Source: Sipunculus nudus
Taxonomy: Eukaryota > Annelida > Sipuncula > Golfingiida > Sipunculidae
Length of the DNA: 64,000 nt
NCBI GenBank assembly: GCA_026874595.1
Contig: CM049311.1
Span: 36,001,176 to 36,065,175, forward strand
Direction of reading: 5' to 3'
In this document: one piece after another, positions 11,275 through 25,626 of the stretch
Numbering within the stretch: position 1 is the stretch's first letter
Layout: every line of letters starts with the position of its first letter
The notes under the pieces: model-generated
Seen by the model: the letters and a program-made list of their open reading frames with translations, nothing else
Told to the model about the DNA's origin: nothing
Database searches by the model: none
Position numbers and translations under genes: made by a program

Positions 11275-11780
11275 GATTCTGCGCTGCCAGATTCTTAGGT
11301 GTAATTTTTGACAAAAAAGCTACTTGGCGCCCACACATAGACCATATCAGTCAATGAATATGGAGTAAAATTAATGTGTGCTATAAGAAGGGTGGACCTA
11401 AACTGGAGACAGCTACACACCTATATAAACAATGGATCCGCCCTATAGGCACATACGGATCCATTGTATTCTTAAATGCAGCTAAGACACACTTATATAA
11501 CTAGGAGTTCAACAAAATAAAGCCCTCAGAGCAGCCTTAAGAGTTAGTAGGTTCACTATTACATCAGAACTAAGAGCACGCATATACACACTGACTGTTA
11601 AAGGCTACATGATAGAACAAATCGTCAATACTTACAACAGGATGAACCATATAAACTCAATACAGATCTTAACAAATGACCACAAGCACACAATAGGCAA
11701 AAATAAATTCGTTTCTCCTCTGGACATAATCCTACCACATCCTATGTAGAAAGAGACTAACATCACATCCACTAAGCAAG
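11275..11780 (+). pseudogene. LINE reverse-transcriptase C-terminal fragment (Jockey-like)
   Basis: One frame reads RFLGVIFDKKATWRPHIDHI and, further on, LYKQWIRPIGTYGS and FLNAAKTHLYN, the thumb/connection region that follows the YADD box in Jockey-like non-LTR elements. It is interrupted by stops and a frameshift. The segment lacks the catalytic core, so it is a fragment. It is not obviously part of the LINE at 8.6-10.1 kb, because that copy has its own 3' end. Confidence 0.75.
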
Positions 11781-15384
<3,604 letters not shown>

Positions 15385-15500
15385 GTGGGTACTGCGTGTG
15401 TAATCCTCCCTAAACCTGGTTCAGAATATCAAGGAACCCCGTAAGGCGCTCTCGTTTGTGATGGAAACACGAGTGCCTGACACATGGTCCCAGAGCTCGG
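15385..15500 (-). mobile_element. SINE fragment
   Basis: The segment shares GTGTGTAATC, AGGAACCCC and GCGCTCTCGTTTGTGAT-type blocks with the middle of the SINE at 54206-54605, in the same orientation. The tRNA-like head is missing. Confidence 0.6.
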
Positions 15501-15617
15501 GGGATTTTATTTATGTTTTTGAGTGCAAAAGGTTTGTGGGTTGTTCCTATGGGAAAAATGTATGGGAAATTCGAATCTGTAATTCTTATTAACCTAGCGG
15601 TAGCCGTTTTCACATAA

Positions 15618-16010
15618 ACCGGCTGAGAAGAGGAGTACCCGTAAGTTTGAAGGTTACGAATTGCAAATATCATGAAATCGACAATGTTTAATAATTATGT
15701 GGAAGTTTTATGATATTTTGAGGCATATTAAGTTAATTTCTTTGGTTGTGAGAGAAATGTAAGTGGTTAACTGACGTTAATTGTAATTAAAATAGGTTTT
15801 TGATGGCAGCCATATTGGATTTCAAAATGGCCGCCATAGATACAAATTTATTAATAGTACCAACAGGTTATTTGGAACATGAAACCTAGTTTTAGACACT
15901 AAAAGCCTGTTTTTATGTCATTCATGAGCTGAGAAATCATCATTTGTCGATTTCATGATATTTGCAATTCGTAACCTTCAAACTTACGGGTACTCCTCTT
16001 CTCAGCCGGT
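15618..16010. mobile_element. MITE with perfect 67-bp inverted arms
   Basis: Positions 15618-15684 and 15944-16010 are exact reverse complements over 67 bp, with a 259-bp AT-rich loop that includes a GATTTCAAAATGGCCGCC block. The outer flank of the right arm (TTAATAAGAATTACC) is again matched in inverted form on the left near 15575-15593, but separated from the left arm by about 25 extra bases, suggesting a small insertion at that arm. No ORF is present. Confidence 0.8.
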
Positions 16011-16187
16011 TAATAAGAATTACCAACAGCCCTGAATAGTGCTCAGCCTAATGCATTGCACACCACAGAAGCCAAAAGAATATATTTGCCTTCTACTTAC
16101 GAAAGTAACATCCAAACCCCATCTCTCCACCTTCGACACCACTGAATGTGCCAGGGTATAATAAATTATCGATTCCTTGTTTTACAG

Positions 16188-16348
16188 AGTGTCCATATAA
16201 CGAGAACGACATGTTGATGACGCCGTGTCCGACCCCTGACCGACGAGGTAGATACATGTGTGTGGATGACCGGGCGTTGTGTAACGGAAAATACGACTGT
16301 CCAGGCGGGGAAGACGAAGACGGAACGGTCTGCATGTTTCACAAAATC
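16188..16348 (+). CDS. LDLa-domain exon of a host gene
   Basis: This exon is bounded by a good acceptor (TTCCTTGTTTTACAG before 16188) and donor (GTGAGT at 16349). It enters in phase 1 and leaves in phase 0. It encodes one complete LDL-receptor class A module: six cysteines in the order C-x11-C-x10-C-x6-C-x5-C-x10-C, with the acidic calcium-binding end NGKYDCPGGEDEDGTVC. Such modules are disulphide-bonded, extracellular and calcium-dependent, and mediate protein or lipoprotein binding. Upstream exons were not found, so the rest of the protein is unknown. Only the terminal exon at 24249 follows, so this module is close to the C-terminus of a probably secreted protein. Some invertebrate neuropeptide-like precursors carry a single LDLa module, but I cannot assign the family. 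Confidence 0.85.
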
Positions 16349-16874
16349 GTGAGTTTACATATATTTGTCTGTTAAATTGTTATCTTACATATGACTAGAC
16401 AGCAGTCAGAGACCACATGTATACCTCCGCTGAATTTCGGTGATCTTAATCATACATTTGGCCGTGCTGCGTAAGCACAGGAAACGTTTTATTGCAAGGC
16501 AAGAGAAACCTGTTCATGATTCACCAAACTCAATGGTTGCATCACAGGTGAGCTCTAGCCAGGAGGAAATGCGAGAGCGACTCTAGCCCTCGACCGTGCA
16601 GGATACTCAGGATACAAACCCACAAAGGGGAATGATGAAACTTAAAAAACAAGAAGTTTACGTGTAAAAGATTAGCATTATTATCTTAGCCACATACAAT
16701 GACATCCGGCACTATAGTCAAATACATGTATTAAAATCCTAGAAATAAATAATCTCCGTAATCGTTGGTCATACCCGGCCGGTTTTTGATTAAATGGGTT
16801 TTTTTCAAATGTTTTTTTTGCTTCATAACTATAGCTGTCCCCTGTAATTATATATATTACTATCGATAACCTTT

Positions 16875-16876
<2 letters not shown>

Positions 16877-16919
<43 letters not shown>
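16877..16919. repeat. (AT)n microsatellite
   Basis: About 21 AT units, inside the LDLa-gene intron. Confidence 0.97.
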
Positions 16920-16921
<2 letters not shown>

Positions 16922-17598
16922 GCTCTTGAAAAACTCATCAGATTACAGGAAGAAATATTTAATGTGTCTTTAGTAGTAATGCTGCAAAGATATTTATATT
17001 AAGGGAATGTCTATAAAATGTAACTAAAGTCTGTGCAACTTATTGGGTTACTATGTTATATGTAATATCATCTGATTGAAAAAACTCTTGTGTTGTATTA
17101 ATTTCTGTATTGTAAGTTTTATCTTTCCAGGGATATCAGTTTGTTTTCTAGCAAATAATTTCCTAAAGTTTTGCAAAAGTTTATTATTAAACTAACGATG
17201 ATATTGGACATTACTGTTTTTTAAGAGATAAATGCTGGATCATATACAAGCAGGGAATCAGTCTATCAAAGCTCTAACATCTGTTCCTTTTTATTCTCAA
17301 CATCCGATGGATGTTATAAGCATAATCAGCTGAGCAAACATAAAATACAATGACCTTCTGTTTTAAAACCAATTGGAAGATAATAAAGGTTATTTTCTCT
17401 GTAAGCATTCAACATGTATAGAAACTAATAGTTTAACCAAATGGATTAAGAGTTGTTGATATAAATCCAGCAAAACATTAATTATTTTATGACAACTGAG
17501 ACATTAAATGTACAGGGTTATTTTTTTATTTGGTATTATACATATACATAAATATAGACAAACACTGACAACATTAATGTACATATCAATACATACAT

Positions 17599-18509
17599 TG
17601 TTACGGAACCTAATAACTACAGATCACGTAATCGTGACGCGCATAAATTTTGTTATGGTGATAAAGAAAAAAACAGTTTCCGCAACACCAGGCGGCGTGA
17701 AATGTCTAGGGGAATGAATAAAGAAGTCAGTTTTTTTTTTTGTTTACAATTAATTATTATTTATTCCTAGAACAATCCTTACAGTACAATACACGGAATC
17801 AATACAATTACATAGTATAACAACAGTAAAAGTGTACAGTCCCAGAGTGTCCGGATCCAAGGCTTTGATTTCTGGATACCACCAGTGTCACAGCTCAACA
17901 AGACTCCTTTAACACAAATATTCCAGTTGAACAGTTCATGTAAATCTTGAATAGCCCGATTTAATCGCGAAAACAATCTGCTGAAACCAAAAGTGAAGTT
18001 CTGGTAATAATTCCAAAGGCAAACTGAAGACAATCCGTATAAATTCTGTTACAAAGTCCGAAGAATATCTATAAGTTCTGCAATTATCGGAAAGGTCCAA
18101 AAACTGACGAGAGAGTCACAATCTTCCGTGTCCGCTGGTATTTTCTCTCTGCTGGTTCTAAACTTAGCCCTCTATTTTTAGCTTTTTCACCCTAAAGCCT
18201 AGAAACTTTCATTTTCACAAACATTCCAAACACAACAATACACGTGCGCCCACAGCGCCTGAACAGACCCGACCCATCTAGAACACAAAGAATGCTGTGT
18301 CTCCACACAACAATACACGTGCGCCCACAGCGCCTGAACAGACCCGAACCATCTAGACTACACCGAGTACTATGTTTACACTCCGCGAGAGTTCAGCAAG
18401 TGCGGCTCTCACAGCAGCGCACAGGGTCTGCGCTTAACACGAATCAGAATGCCTAGTACATGCCAAGTGTTCTTATATCCCGTGCGTAATAAAACAGATA
18501 CGCGTAACA
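17599..18509 (-). mobile_element. Solo LTR of the Gmr1-like gypsy family
   Basis: The plus strand begins TGTTACGGAACCTAAT, the reverse complement of the 3' terminus of the LTRs at 36371-37151 and 43323-44133. It continues with matching blocks (GGCGGCGTGAAATGTCTAGG, the inverted AATAAA region, CTGAAGACAATCC) and ends CGTAACA. ACAT flanks both ends, a 4-bp target duplication. No internal retroelement sequence is present, so it is a solo LTR left by LTR-LTR recombination. It carries an internal 75-bp direct duplication (18231-18305 and 18306-18357, CACAACAATACACGTGCG start). Confidence 0.88.
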
Positions 18510-18633
18510 ACATACATACATACATACAATATACATAGGCAAGGACAACACAGTAACGGTTGCTAATGTGGTGAAAAAAATGCCTTCCAATTGATAATTC
18601 ATTAAGTGCAATCATGTATATAAATATCTATAT

Positions 18634-18635
18634 AA

Positions 18636-18687
<52 letters not shown>

Positions 18688-18691
18688 ATAT
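18634..18691. repeat. (CA)n(TA)n compound microsatellite
   Basis: A CA run followed directly by TA with one TTT interruption. Confidence 0.95.
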
Positions 18692-18769
18692 TAATGAAGT
18701 CATAACATTCTTGCAAGTAATATAACACAATCGGAGGTAATATTGGACTCCCTTTCTTTAGATAGTACT

Positions 18770-21420
18770 CCATCTTGCACTGTTTTACTGCAGTGATGTA
18801 TTCTCCCTTTTACAGTGATTTCACATTCAATATAAATTTGTCAGATAACTGGGAGACACCAAATATTATATTATTTGAGAGGATACCTGACATATTTACA
18901 TTACATGAATTTAAACGTTCACAGATCCTTAAGTACGGTTTTTTTTTAATTATACAATGCCAAAATAGATGTAATATGGTTTCTTGATACAAAAAAACAA
19001 TAGTCACATCTACCACTATCAACTAAGTTCCATGTGAACAAATGGCTTTTTATAGGTAAATAATCATCATTTTATATTGAAACTCTCGTGTATACCAGTC
19101 GGATGAAATCTGATAAATCGATTGAAATCTTAATTCCTTTTCCTCGTCTGTAACATTTGAATTTACATCCCATTTAATTTTTCTGCTCATTATTTTCTTT
19201 TCAATAAATTTATTATACAACATTTTTGAATCTAGGTATGATATATTTAATGGGTCATTCTTGATTCACACAGGTTCATCATATTACTGCATGTTCACGG
19301 TATTCTCATTTTCTTAGATGGTACGTTTTGATTTCGATGACAATATTGATTGTAACTTGAATTTATCTAAATGTGTTAAATTTCCTTTATCTAGAGTGCT
19401 CCAAGATATTAATGACCCATCGATATTTACTAGTCCTGAATTTTATTTATCCATGCCGCTGACAATTTTTGTGTTAAAGTAAGATACATTGTTAACATTA
19501 AATAATTTGTTTTTTTTTTGTCCACAATGTTTGCGATAAAACTTCAAATTTAGATATAGGGTAGCGATCGAAAACATGAATGTTATTCCACCAATCTTAC
19601 ATATAAAACCTGTCACCATCTTCAACCAAGGCTTGTCTTTATCAGTAATTAATCGTTTTATCCATTACACACGTTGGGCTTTTGAATTTGAATCATATCT
19701 GGACCACCTATATCACAGAATCCAATAGCATTACAATATTTTATTTTAGGCCTTTTATCCTTCCATATAAATAAGTTTATCATACTCTGTAATTCAGTAA
19801 TAAAGCCTTTTGGGAGATCAAACATATAAGAGACATACAATATAGTAGATAAAACAAGTGAACGAGCTATTTCAACATACACTGTCAGTGTACGAGTTTT
19901 CCTTACATTCAAAGATTTCTTAGATTCTTCCTTTTATTCTTGAACAGTTTTGCTCCACAACCATATCTAAAACATAACAAAAGTATATACCCAAGATTCT
20001 TTAATAAACATTTTCAGTCAAATCTAACCATCTACATTCTGTGAGTTTATCCTGCCTGTTTCTATCTATATGCCTAACCAAGCTGCCTCAGATTTATCAT
20101 TATTAACTTTTAAAGAGGAATACTCTGTAAACATGTTGATTATTTTGATAAGTTCCTGAAATGAATTTGCATCTTGAATGAAAAAAGTTTTGTCATCTGC
20201 AAACATACACATTTTAAATTATGTGTCATAGACTTAAAATCCTTTGCCATTTTTACGAATCTTATATACTTATATTTCGACAAAAAGTAAAAACAAATAA
20301 ATGCTAGGGGGTCACCTCGATGTGTACCCCGTTCTATTAAAAATACTGAGTGGTTACTCCATTATTATTAACTGCACTTTCGAACTTGTTATACATTGAT
20401 TTTACCCATAAAAGATAATTTTCTCCAAATCCGAAACTTTTCAGAACACTAAACATGAATACTTGATCTACTGAATCAAAGGCTGCTTCAAAAGCTGCTG
20501 CAAACATAAAACCTGGTACCATTCTTTGCTTACAATAGCACAACATATCATCAATTAGTCTGATGGGATCACCAATAAAACGTCCTTTTATAAGTGCACT
20601 TTGTTCTTGCTAAATTATCTCTGGTAATATATTCTTCAGCTTTTTTACCAAATCTGTACTACGTATTTTACTGTCTACATTGATTAAACTTATCGGGCGC
20701 CATGACTTTAAGTACCTAGAGTCTTTCCCTGGTTTTTCCAATAAAGTAATGGTTGCTTGTTTTTGGCTTGCCGTCATTTGACATTCAGTAAAATAATGAT
20801 TCATACATGCTTCTCTTCCAATATCTTGGAAAAAAATGTATATAACATTCCTTACTTAGACTACCATTTCAAGATGATTTGTTGGATGGCTTAGACATTA
20901 CAGAATTGGTTGTCTCATCAAGGGTCACTTGGCCATCATGGAGGACTGTTCTTTTGTTAGAGTTTGCACATTAACGTAACTTAAATAATTTTTATATTGT
21001 TCTTCTGTGACAGTAGATACCCTTGTAAAACGATGCATATAATTTTTTTTTTTTAATTTAGAATGTCATTTCGAGAGGTTAATACATCATAATTGATTTT
21101 TAGTAATTTTCGTACTGATGTTTTGCTCTTGTTTTTTTTCTAAGTTTAGGCAATATGCAGAATTTCTTTCACCGTATTTTCTCCTCTGCACTTACTTGTT
21201 GATACTTTGATTGACTGTTTTGGTCAATAGACCTTACTTTCAATTTTTCACCAACATTGTTAATTTTATCCATACAAACATTAAAATCTCCACCTATAAT
21301 TTCCCTTATTTCAGTATCAAGTATCTTTTTTATTTCACCATGCAGCTTTCGGAAATACTCTATTTGTTCAATTTCTGTGTTTGGTCAAAGTGTATATAGC
21401 AGCAGAAATCACACACACGC
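18770..21420 (-). pseudogene. L1/Tx1-like LINE remnant (endonuclease, RT, C-terminal domain)
   Basis: Read on the minus strand from 21420, the order is an AP-endonuclease piece with IIGGDFNVCMDKINNVG near 21260-21310; RT with KQATITLLEKPGKD and WRPISLINVDSKI (20610-20770); FEAAFDSVDQVFMFSVLKSF (20430-20500); the catalytic FADD box (20191-20206); and a connection region with VLSTILYVSYM and INLFIWKDKRPKIK (19740-19850). A terminal piece near 18810-19020 contains the LHLFWHC of the C-terminal zinc-knuckle-like region. Frameshifts and stops separate all pieces. This is the L1/Tx1 type of layout. It lies antisense to the LDLa gene in its last intron. Confidence 0.85.
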
Positions 21421-22230
21421 AGACATGACCTAAAAATTTTTACGCCAATGACCCAGAAGTGACAGGACGCCTACGACATAACCGTTCAACCGTTAAATAC
21501 AGAAAAAGGAGCACAAAGACCCAATCCCAGACAGATTATTTTCAGAAATTCTGACTGAAATATGGGCTTGCAGCAATTTAAAAAGAAGGGTAATGATATT
21601 AGCTTAATCAATTACCTTGAATCAAATCTTGGGTTTCATCTTATTAGATGCACCTTCACGGAAACAGAAGAAAATACAGCGCCATACCATATTGGCTGAC
21701 TTAAGTTATCAGTCTGTGTGCCCGATTTATCAGTAAAACCACATTGAAACATGCACTGTATTGTAATGAGAGATTGGTGGTTATTATGTTCATTGGTGGA
21801 AGTGCGTTATAAAGACGGTCCTATTTATCACTTTGCCAGGTATAGAAGGTGGCGCTTTATAAAAAAACATTCCCGCTTTGTCCGAAAAATGTTAACATGA
21901 TACTCAGCGACATATCCTGCAATACGTGACAATCCTACTACAATTTCAGTTCAATTAACTAAATGTGGGAATCAGATAAAGACAAATTAATCCAGCATGC
22001 GCAAGGAAATCATAAAGTACTCTGAAACCGCATGTATACCTCTGAGAGGAATTTGATAAAACTTTGGTCTGTAAGCGCACGAACTATGTACGCAAAACGA
22101 GATAAACGTGACCCACGGGTCTCAAAGCAGCTCTGCCCTCAGAACGTAGGCGGCCCTAGTAAAGTTTTAAATAATAACTAGGTCATCCTGATTATCCACA
22201 ACTTTTATTCGGTTGTCCCTTTGGTTTTAC
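21421..22230. other. Unannotated intronic sequence
   Basis: No recognisable gene or repeat was seen. Confidence 0.4.
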
Positions 22231-22410
22231 TGTACCCGAATAAACCTCATCAAAGGTTTAATCAGAATCCACAACTTATTGGGTAGAGTTGCAGACAGAC
22301 AAACCAACCTACTAACCATCCAAGTAACCAGCGAACCAAGGCCAAAACATAATACATCCTGGCAGAGGTATGAAAACTGTACAGAGGTATAAAAAACAGT
22401 TAAGCTGTAC
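22231..22410. repeat. Possible dispersed repeat
   Basis: A run of related CAGACAAACCAACC-type motifs followed by CTGGCAGAGGTAT is the kind of short interspersed sequence common in invertebrate genomes. The family and boundaries are not established. Confidence 0.3.
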
Positions 22411-22999
22411 AACGTCAACAGATAACTTCTTACACCTAAACATCTGACGTTTCACTCATTTGGAACATATTTCATTTATCCTGTTTTAGAAATTAGATTT
22501 ATTTAAATGAAAAATGTAAATGCACAGAATCAGCAACCACAGAAGAACCTCAGATTTCCAAAACGTTATCATCAGAAAATTAGTTTGTCTTAAATTTAAA
22601 ATTAAGAACGGAAATTTACACCATTTAACCGAAATGCAAAAATACAAATTCTATATTTTTACAATTTAACAGCAGAAATTAGAGGATACAGGGCTGAGTA
22701 GCGAACAGTCACGCTTGAATGAAATTAAACTGTGTTACCATACTATGCTGACATTCCAGGTTCTACTGCATATAGATAACTCAAATGTAGACTATGTACA
22801 TGCCCGATTTGTGCAGATCTTTTTCTGGTTCAGGGTTTTGAAGAAAACAGTCGAATTTAGATGTGAGACAGCGAATTTATAGTTACGATAGGGATATCAC
22901 AAAAAAAACAATAAGCATGATCTCTATACCTCGGCCAGTTGGCGAGAGGTATAAGATTTTACCCTCCGTTATATGCTGTCAGCAACTTAACGCAGAAGC

Positions 23000-23368
23000 A
23001 CCGGCTTCTGTGGCCTAAGGGCAGAGCTCAGGACCCAAAGCCGAGAGTTTGTAAATTCGAATATCAGCCGAGCTAAGGAGATTTTCATGGTCGTCCCCCA
23101 TTCAGGGTAAGCGCTATTCACCTTAAATGGGAGGCCATGGGTCACGTCCGTGTTTCACTCACAAGCAAGTGCTTTTTTCGAGAGGGTTCTTCGGCGTTAA
23201 GACCCTGAAATGGAGATGATTACCCTCCCAGGAAACGCAGGTGCGGTAGCCATCGAGCCCGGTTAAGACAAGGATATAGAATGAGAGGAAGCGGGTGCTA
23301 CAACACTGTCATTGAATCCGAAACGGGCTTTAGGTTAGCATTAAAAATAGAGGCGGTTACCTCCAACA
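23000..23368 (+). mobile_element. tRNA-derived SINE, nearly full-length
   Basis: The copy begins ACCGGCTTCTGTGGC, followed by a degenerate box A (TGGCCTAAGGGCAGAGC) and a box B-like AAATTCGAATATC. The body matches the SINE at 54206-54605 block by block (CAGCCGAG, GAGGGTTCTTCGGCGTTA, GGAGATGATTAC, GGTGCGGTAG) and ends GGCGGTTACCTCCAA. A target duplication is no longer evident, so this copy is older. It lies in sense orientation in the LDLa-gene intron. Confidence 0.8.
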
Positions 23369-24248
23369 AAATTATTCTAAAAATAAAAAAAGTGCGTTTG
23401 ATGAAATGTTTTGAAGAGTTTAGATTATATCCAAGGAACAATCCACGAAATGTTTAAATTAGTTTAAATCACCACACTATGTTTATAAATCAAAGGATTC
23501 TGTCCCCTGCATCAGCTTAATTAAAATAGAGCTATTTATTTCTTGTGCTTTATGGGAGCATTACGGTCGCTTTTTTCTGGAGGTGACTTCGGATGGGTTT
23601 GTTGAACCTTGACAAATTGGTTAAGTTTAATGAGGATCATCCCTGCGGATGTTTGTGGTCTCCGATTACTTCGTTAGTTTGTACGATCATTATATTGCTT
23701 GGGTCCATGTGTTGTGTTTAGACTCAATTTCTCATTTTAAAAAATGAGAAAGGGTCTCACTGAATATATCAAATATATGCACGTTCAGATCTATTATATG
23801 ATACGTCCATCATAGTAATGTATATTCCTTTTTTAACCATAACTGGTTGATAGTTTATGTATACATGGTATCTATTCTTGTATCATTTCATCCAAATATC
23901 ATTTATTTATTAAAACATATTTGTACAGGATAACCCGTTCAGACAAAACGGTCTGATTTTGCAACAGTGTCTTGGTAGACAACACAGTTTACACAATGTA
24001 AAGTCACATAAAATATATTGAAAAAATGACAAAAATGATAAAAGTGGCCCACAACAAAATAATACGACATGATAGGAGAGTCCTGTCATCTATTCCAGAA
24101 AATAAGACACCTTGCAAAAAAATGATTTCTTTAAGTAGTCTGTTTGTGATTAATTATCTTAATTTATAATGATTTTCATGAGTTATTACACCGGATGTTA
24201 TCATGTTGTTCAAGTGTAATTACTTTATGTGTTATCTTGTTATTTCAG

Positions 24249-24317
24249 ACCATGAACTACATGAAGGAAAGCATGGACGCTTTGTTTAGCCGGTGTCTGA
24301 TGGCGGGCGTTGCATGA
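24249..24317 (+). CDS. Terminal coding exon of the LDLa gene
   Basis: After a strong acceptor (TTGTTATTTCAG), 22 codons in phase 0 read TMNYMKESMDALFSRCLMAG plus VA and a TGA stop (24315-24317). The phase matches the phase-0 donor of the LDLa exon at 16348, so the joined protein runs from the LDLa module through MFHKI into this tail. The tail is short, helix-compatible and amphipathic, with one extra cysteine. There is no transmembrane segment, which supports secretion. Confidence rests on the splice signals and matching phase; transcript data would settle it. Confidence 0.75.
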   Translation, partial: TMNYMKESMDALFSRCLMAGVA

Positions 24318-24381
24318 CCATACTTCTACCATACTGCAATCAAGATACGCCCTCAATACTACACTACTCACTTTGCCTCTG

Positions 24382-24435
24382 TGACGTCACTCATGTCGTA
24401 TCCCACGTGATTCCCACGTGACCCTTCCACAGCTG
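24382..24435. promoter_or_regulatory. CRE octamer with adjacent E-boxes
   Basis: TGACGTCA at 24382-24389, CACGTG at 24404-24409 and again at 24415-24420, then CAGCTG at 24430-24435. These are the binding consensus of CREB/ATF and bHLH factors. Function is inferred only from sequence. Confidence 0.4.
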
Positions 24436-24665
24436 TGCCTCATAATCATTGGTGCAAAAAGGATTACTATGGGAACGTTTTATGTCATGGCGCATGCGCA
24501 GATTCGCTGTGACAGATCATCGACATGGAACTATTTTGGGTTCAATAGTCGAATAGATATAATGCACTCACTATACTACGAGTGCCTAAACCTTTGTTCG
24601 TATCAAACCCTAAAGACTGATCCCGGAAGTGGACTTTAGAGTATAGTAGGCTTAATCATACGGAA

Positions 24666-24701
24666 TGACGTCATACTGATTCGTCACGCGTAATGACGTC
24701 A
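24666..24701. promoter_or_regulatory. Two CRE octamers
   Basis: TGACGTCA occurs at 24666-24673 and again at 24694-24701, each preceded by AA, 28 bp apart start to start. Confidence 0.4.
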
Positions 24702-24870
24702 TCCTGTTCAGTGTACAACCATAATTTATTCTTTTATCCTAATGTATGGGTCAAGGCGTTCAATTGGTGGGTCTTCTCTAGGACTAGAATCCCTCAAGAT
24801 CTATACCACCAGTCCCGTCAATTATTAAATAACTTGCAATATGTCAAATGCAAGTATATTTGTTTCTGTA

Positions 24871-24876
24871 AATAAA
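24871..24876 (+). terminator. Poly(A) signal
   Basis: AATAAA 554 bp after the LDLa-gene stop codon, followed by a T/GT-rich stretch (CTTGTCTCGTCATTTGTC). Confidence 0.55.
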
Positions 24877-25148
24877 GACATAGCTCTTGTCTCGTCATTT
24901 GTCATCAAAGTGACCGTGGCTCACGCAAGGTGTAGTTGTAGTTAATGCTAACATTAACTAATGTTAGTATAATGATGATGAGAATGGAGAGCTTCTGGGT
25001 CTCCAGTCTGGGAAGGAATTGTAATCTCATTTACAGAGTATATTATAAATATTCCTATCATATTCATGTTAATATGATATTCATGTCAATAAACAGGTTA
25101 TTGGCCTTGGAAAGGGCTGTTTTCAGTTTAAATGTGTGTATGTGTGTG

Positions 25149-25234
25149 TGAGGGAGAGAGAGAATATACGTTATCCAGAGAGAGTGAGAGAGAGAGAGAG
25201 AAAGAGAAAGGGAGAGAGACGGAGAAGGAGAGAA
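25149..25234. repeat. (GA)n-rich microsatellite
   Basis: Impure GA tract containing two copies of ATATACGTTATC, preceded by a TG run at 25133-25148. Confidence 0.9.
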
Positions 25235-25379
25235 TATATACGTTATCAAGAACAGGGCCCTAAATCTATCAAATACATCCATGGATCCCGACATCGTAAT
25301 AAAAGTTTACCATTATAATCAATGGCGTAAGAGGTTAATCAAAGTTGGGACTTTTTTATAATCAAACAAACACACATGT

Positions 25380-25383
<4 letters not shown>

Positions 25384-25421
<38 letters not shown>
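25384..25421. repeat. (TA)n microsatellite
   Basis: About 19 TA units. Confidence 0.97.
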
Positions 25422-25423
<2 letters not shown>

Positions 25424-25626
25424 TTTTCAAACATATAACAATTAAGTATAAGGTTTTAAATATAAGAGTAAAAACTTCTGATACGTTTTTTGATGACTAA
25501 TTAATGTTTGACAATTCTGCAATGACTGTTGTGGCGGTTGAAAATCCCTGGCCATATGGTGGAGGTAAATTGACATCTCACACACGCATTTTAACAACTA
25601 GATATGGTCGGACACTGGTCCAAAGG

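Larger units (their letters stand above)
16349..24248 (+). other. 7.9-kb intron of the LDLa gene
   Basis: Phase-0 intron with GTGAGT donor and TTGTTATTTCAG acceptor. It is packed with insertions: TA microsatellites, a solo LTR (17599-18509), an L1/Tx1-like LINE remnant (18770-21420) and a SINE (23000-23368). The remaining intervals (16920-17598, 21421-22230 and 23370-24248) show no gene. Confidence 0.7.
24318..24890 (+). other. Probable 3' UTR of the LDLa gene
   Basis: The region follows the stop codon and ends just after a canonical AATAAA (24871-24876). It contains three perfect TGACGTCA octamers and two CACGTG motifs, listed separately. Confidence 0.6.

Noticed and set aside
15410-15673. 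87-codon minus-strand frame
   Set aside because: It spans a SINE fragment and one arm of a MITE.
16681-16938. Minus-strand 85-codon frame
   Set aside because: Also created by a TA microsatellite, with no domain outside it.
25064-25318. Ser-Leu-rich and Arg-Glu-rich frames on opposite strands
   Set aside because: Both are translations of the GA/CT microsatellite.
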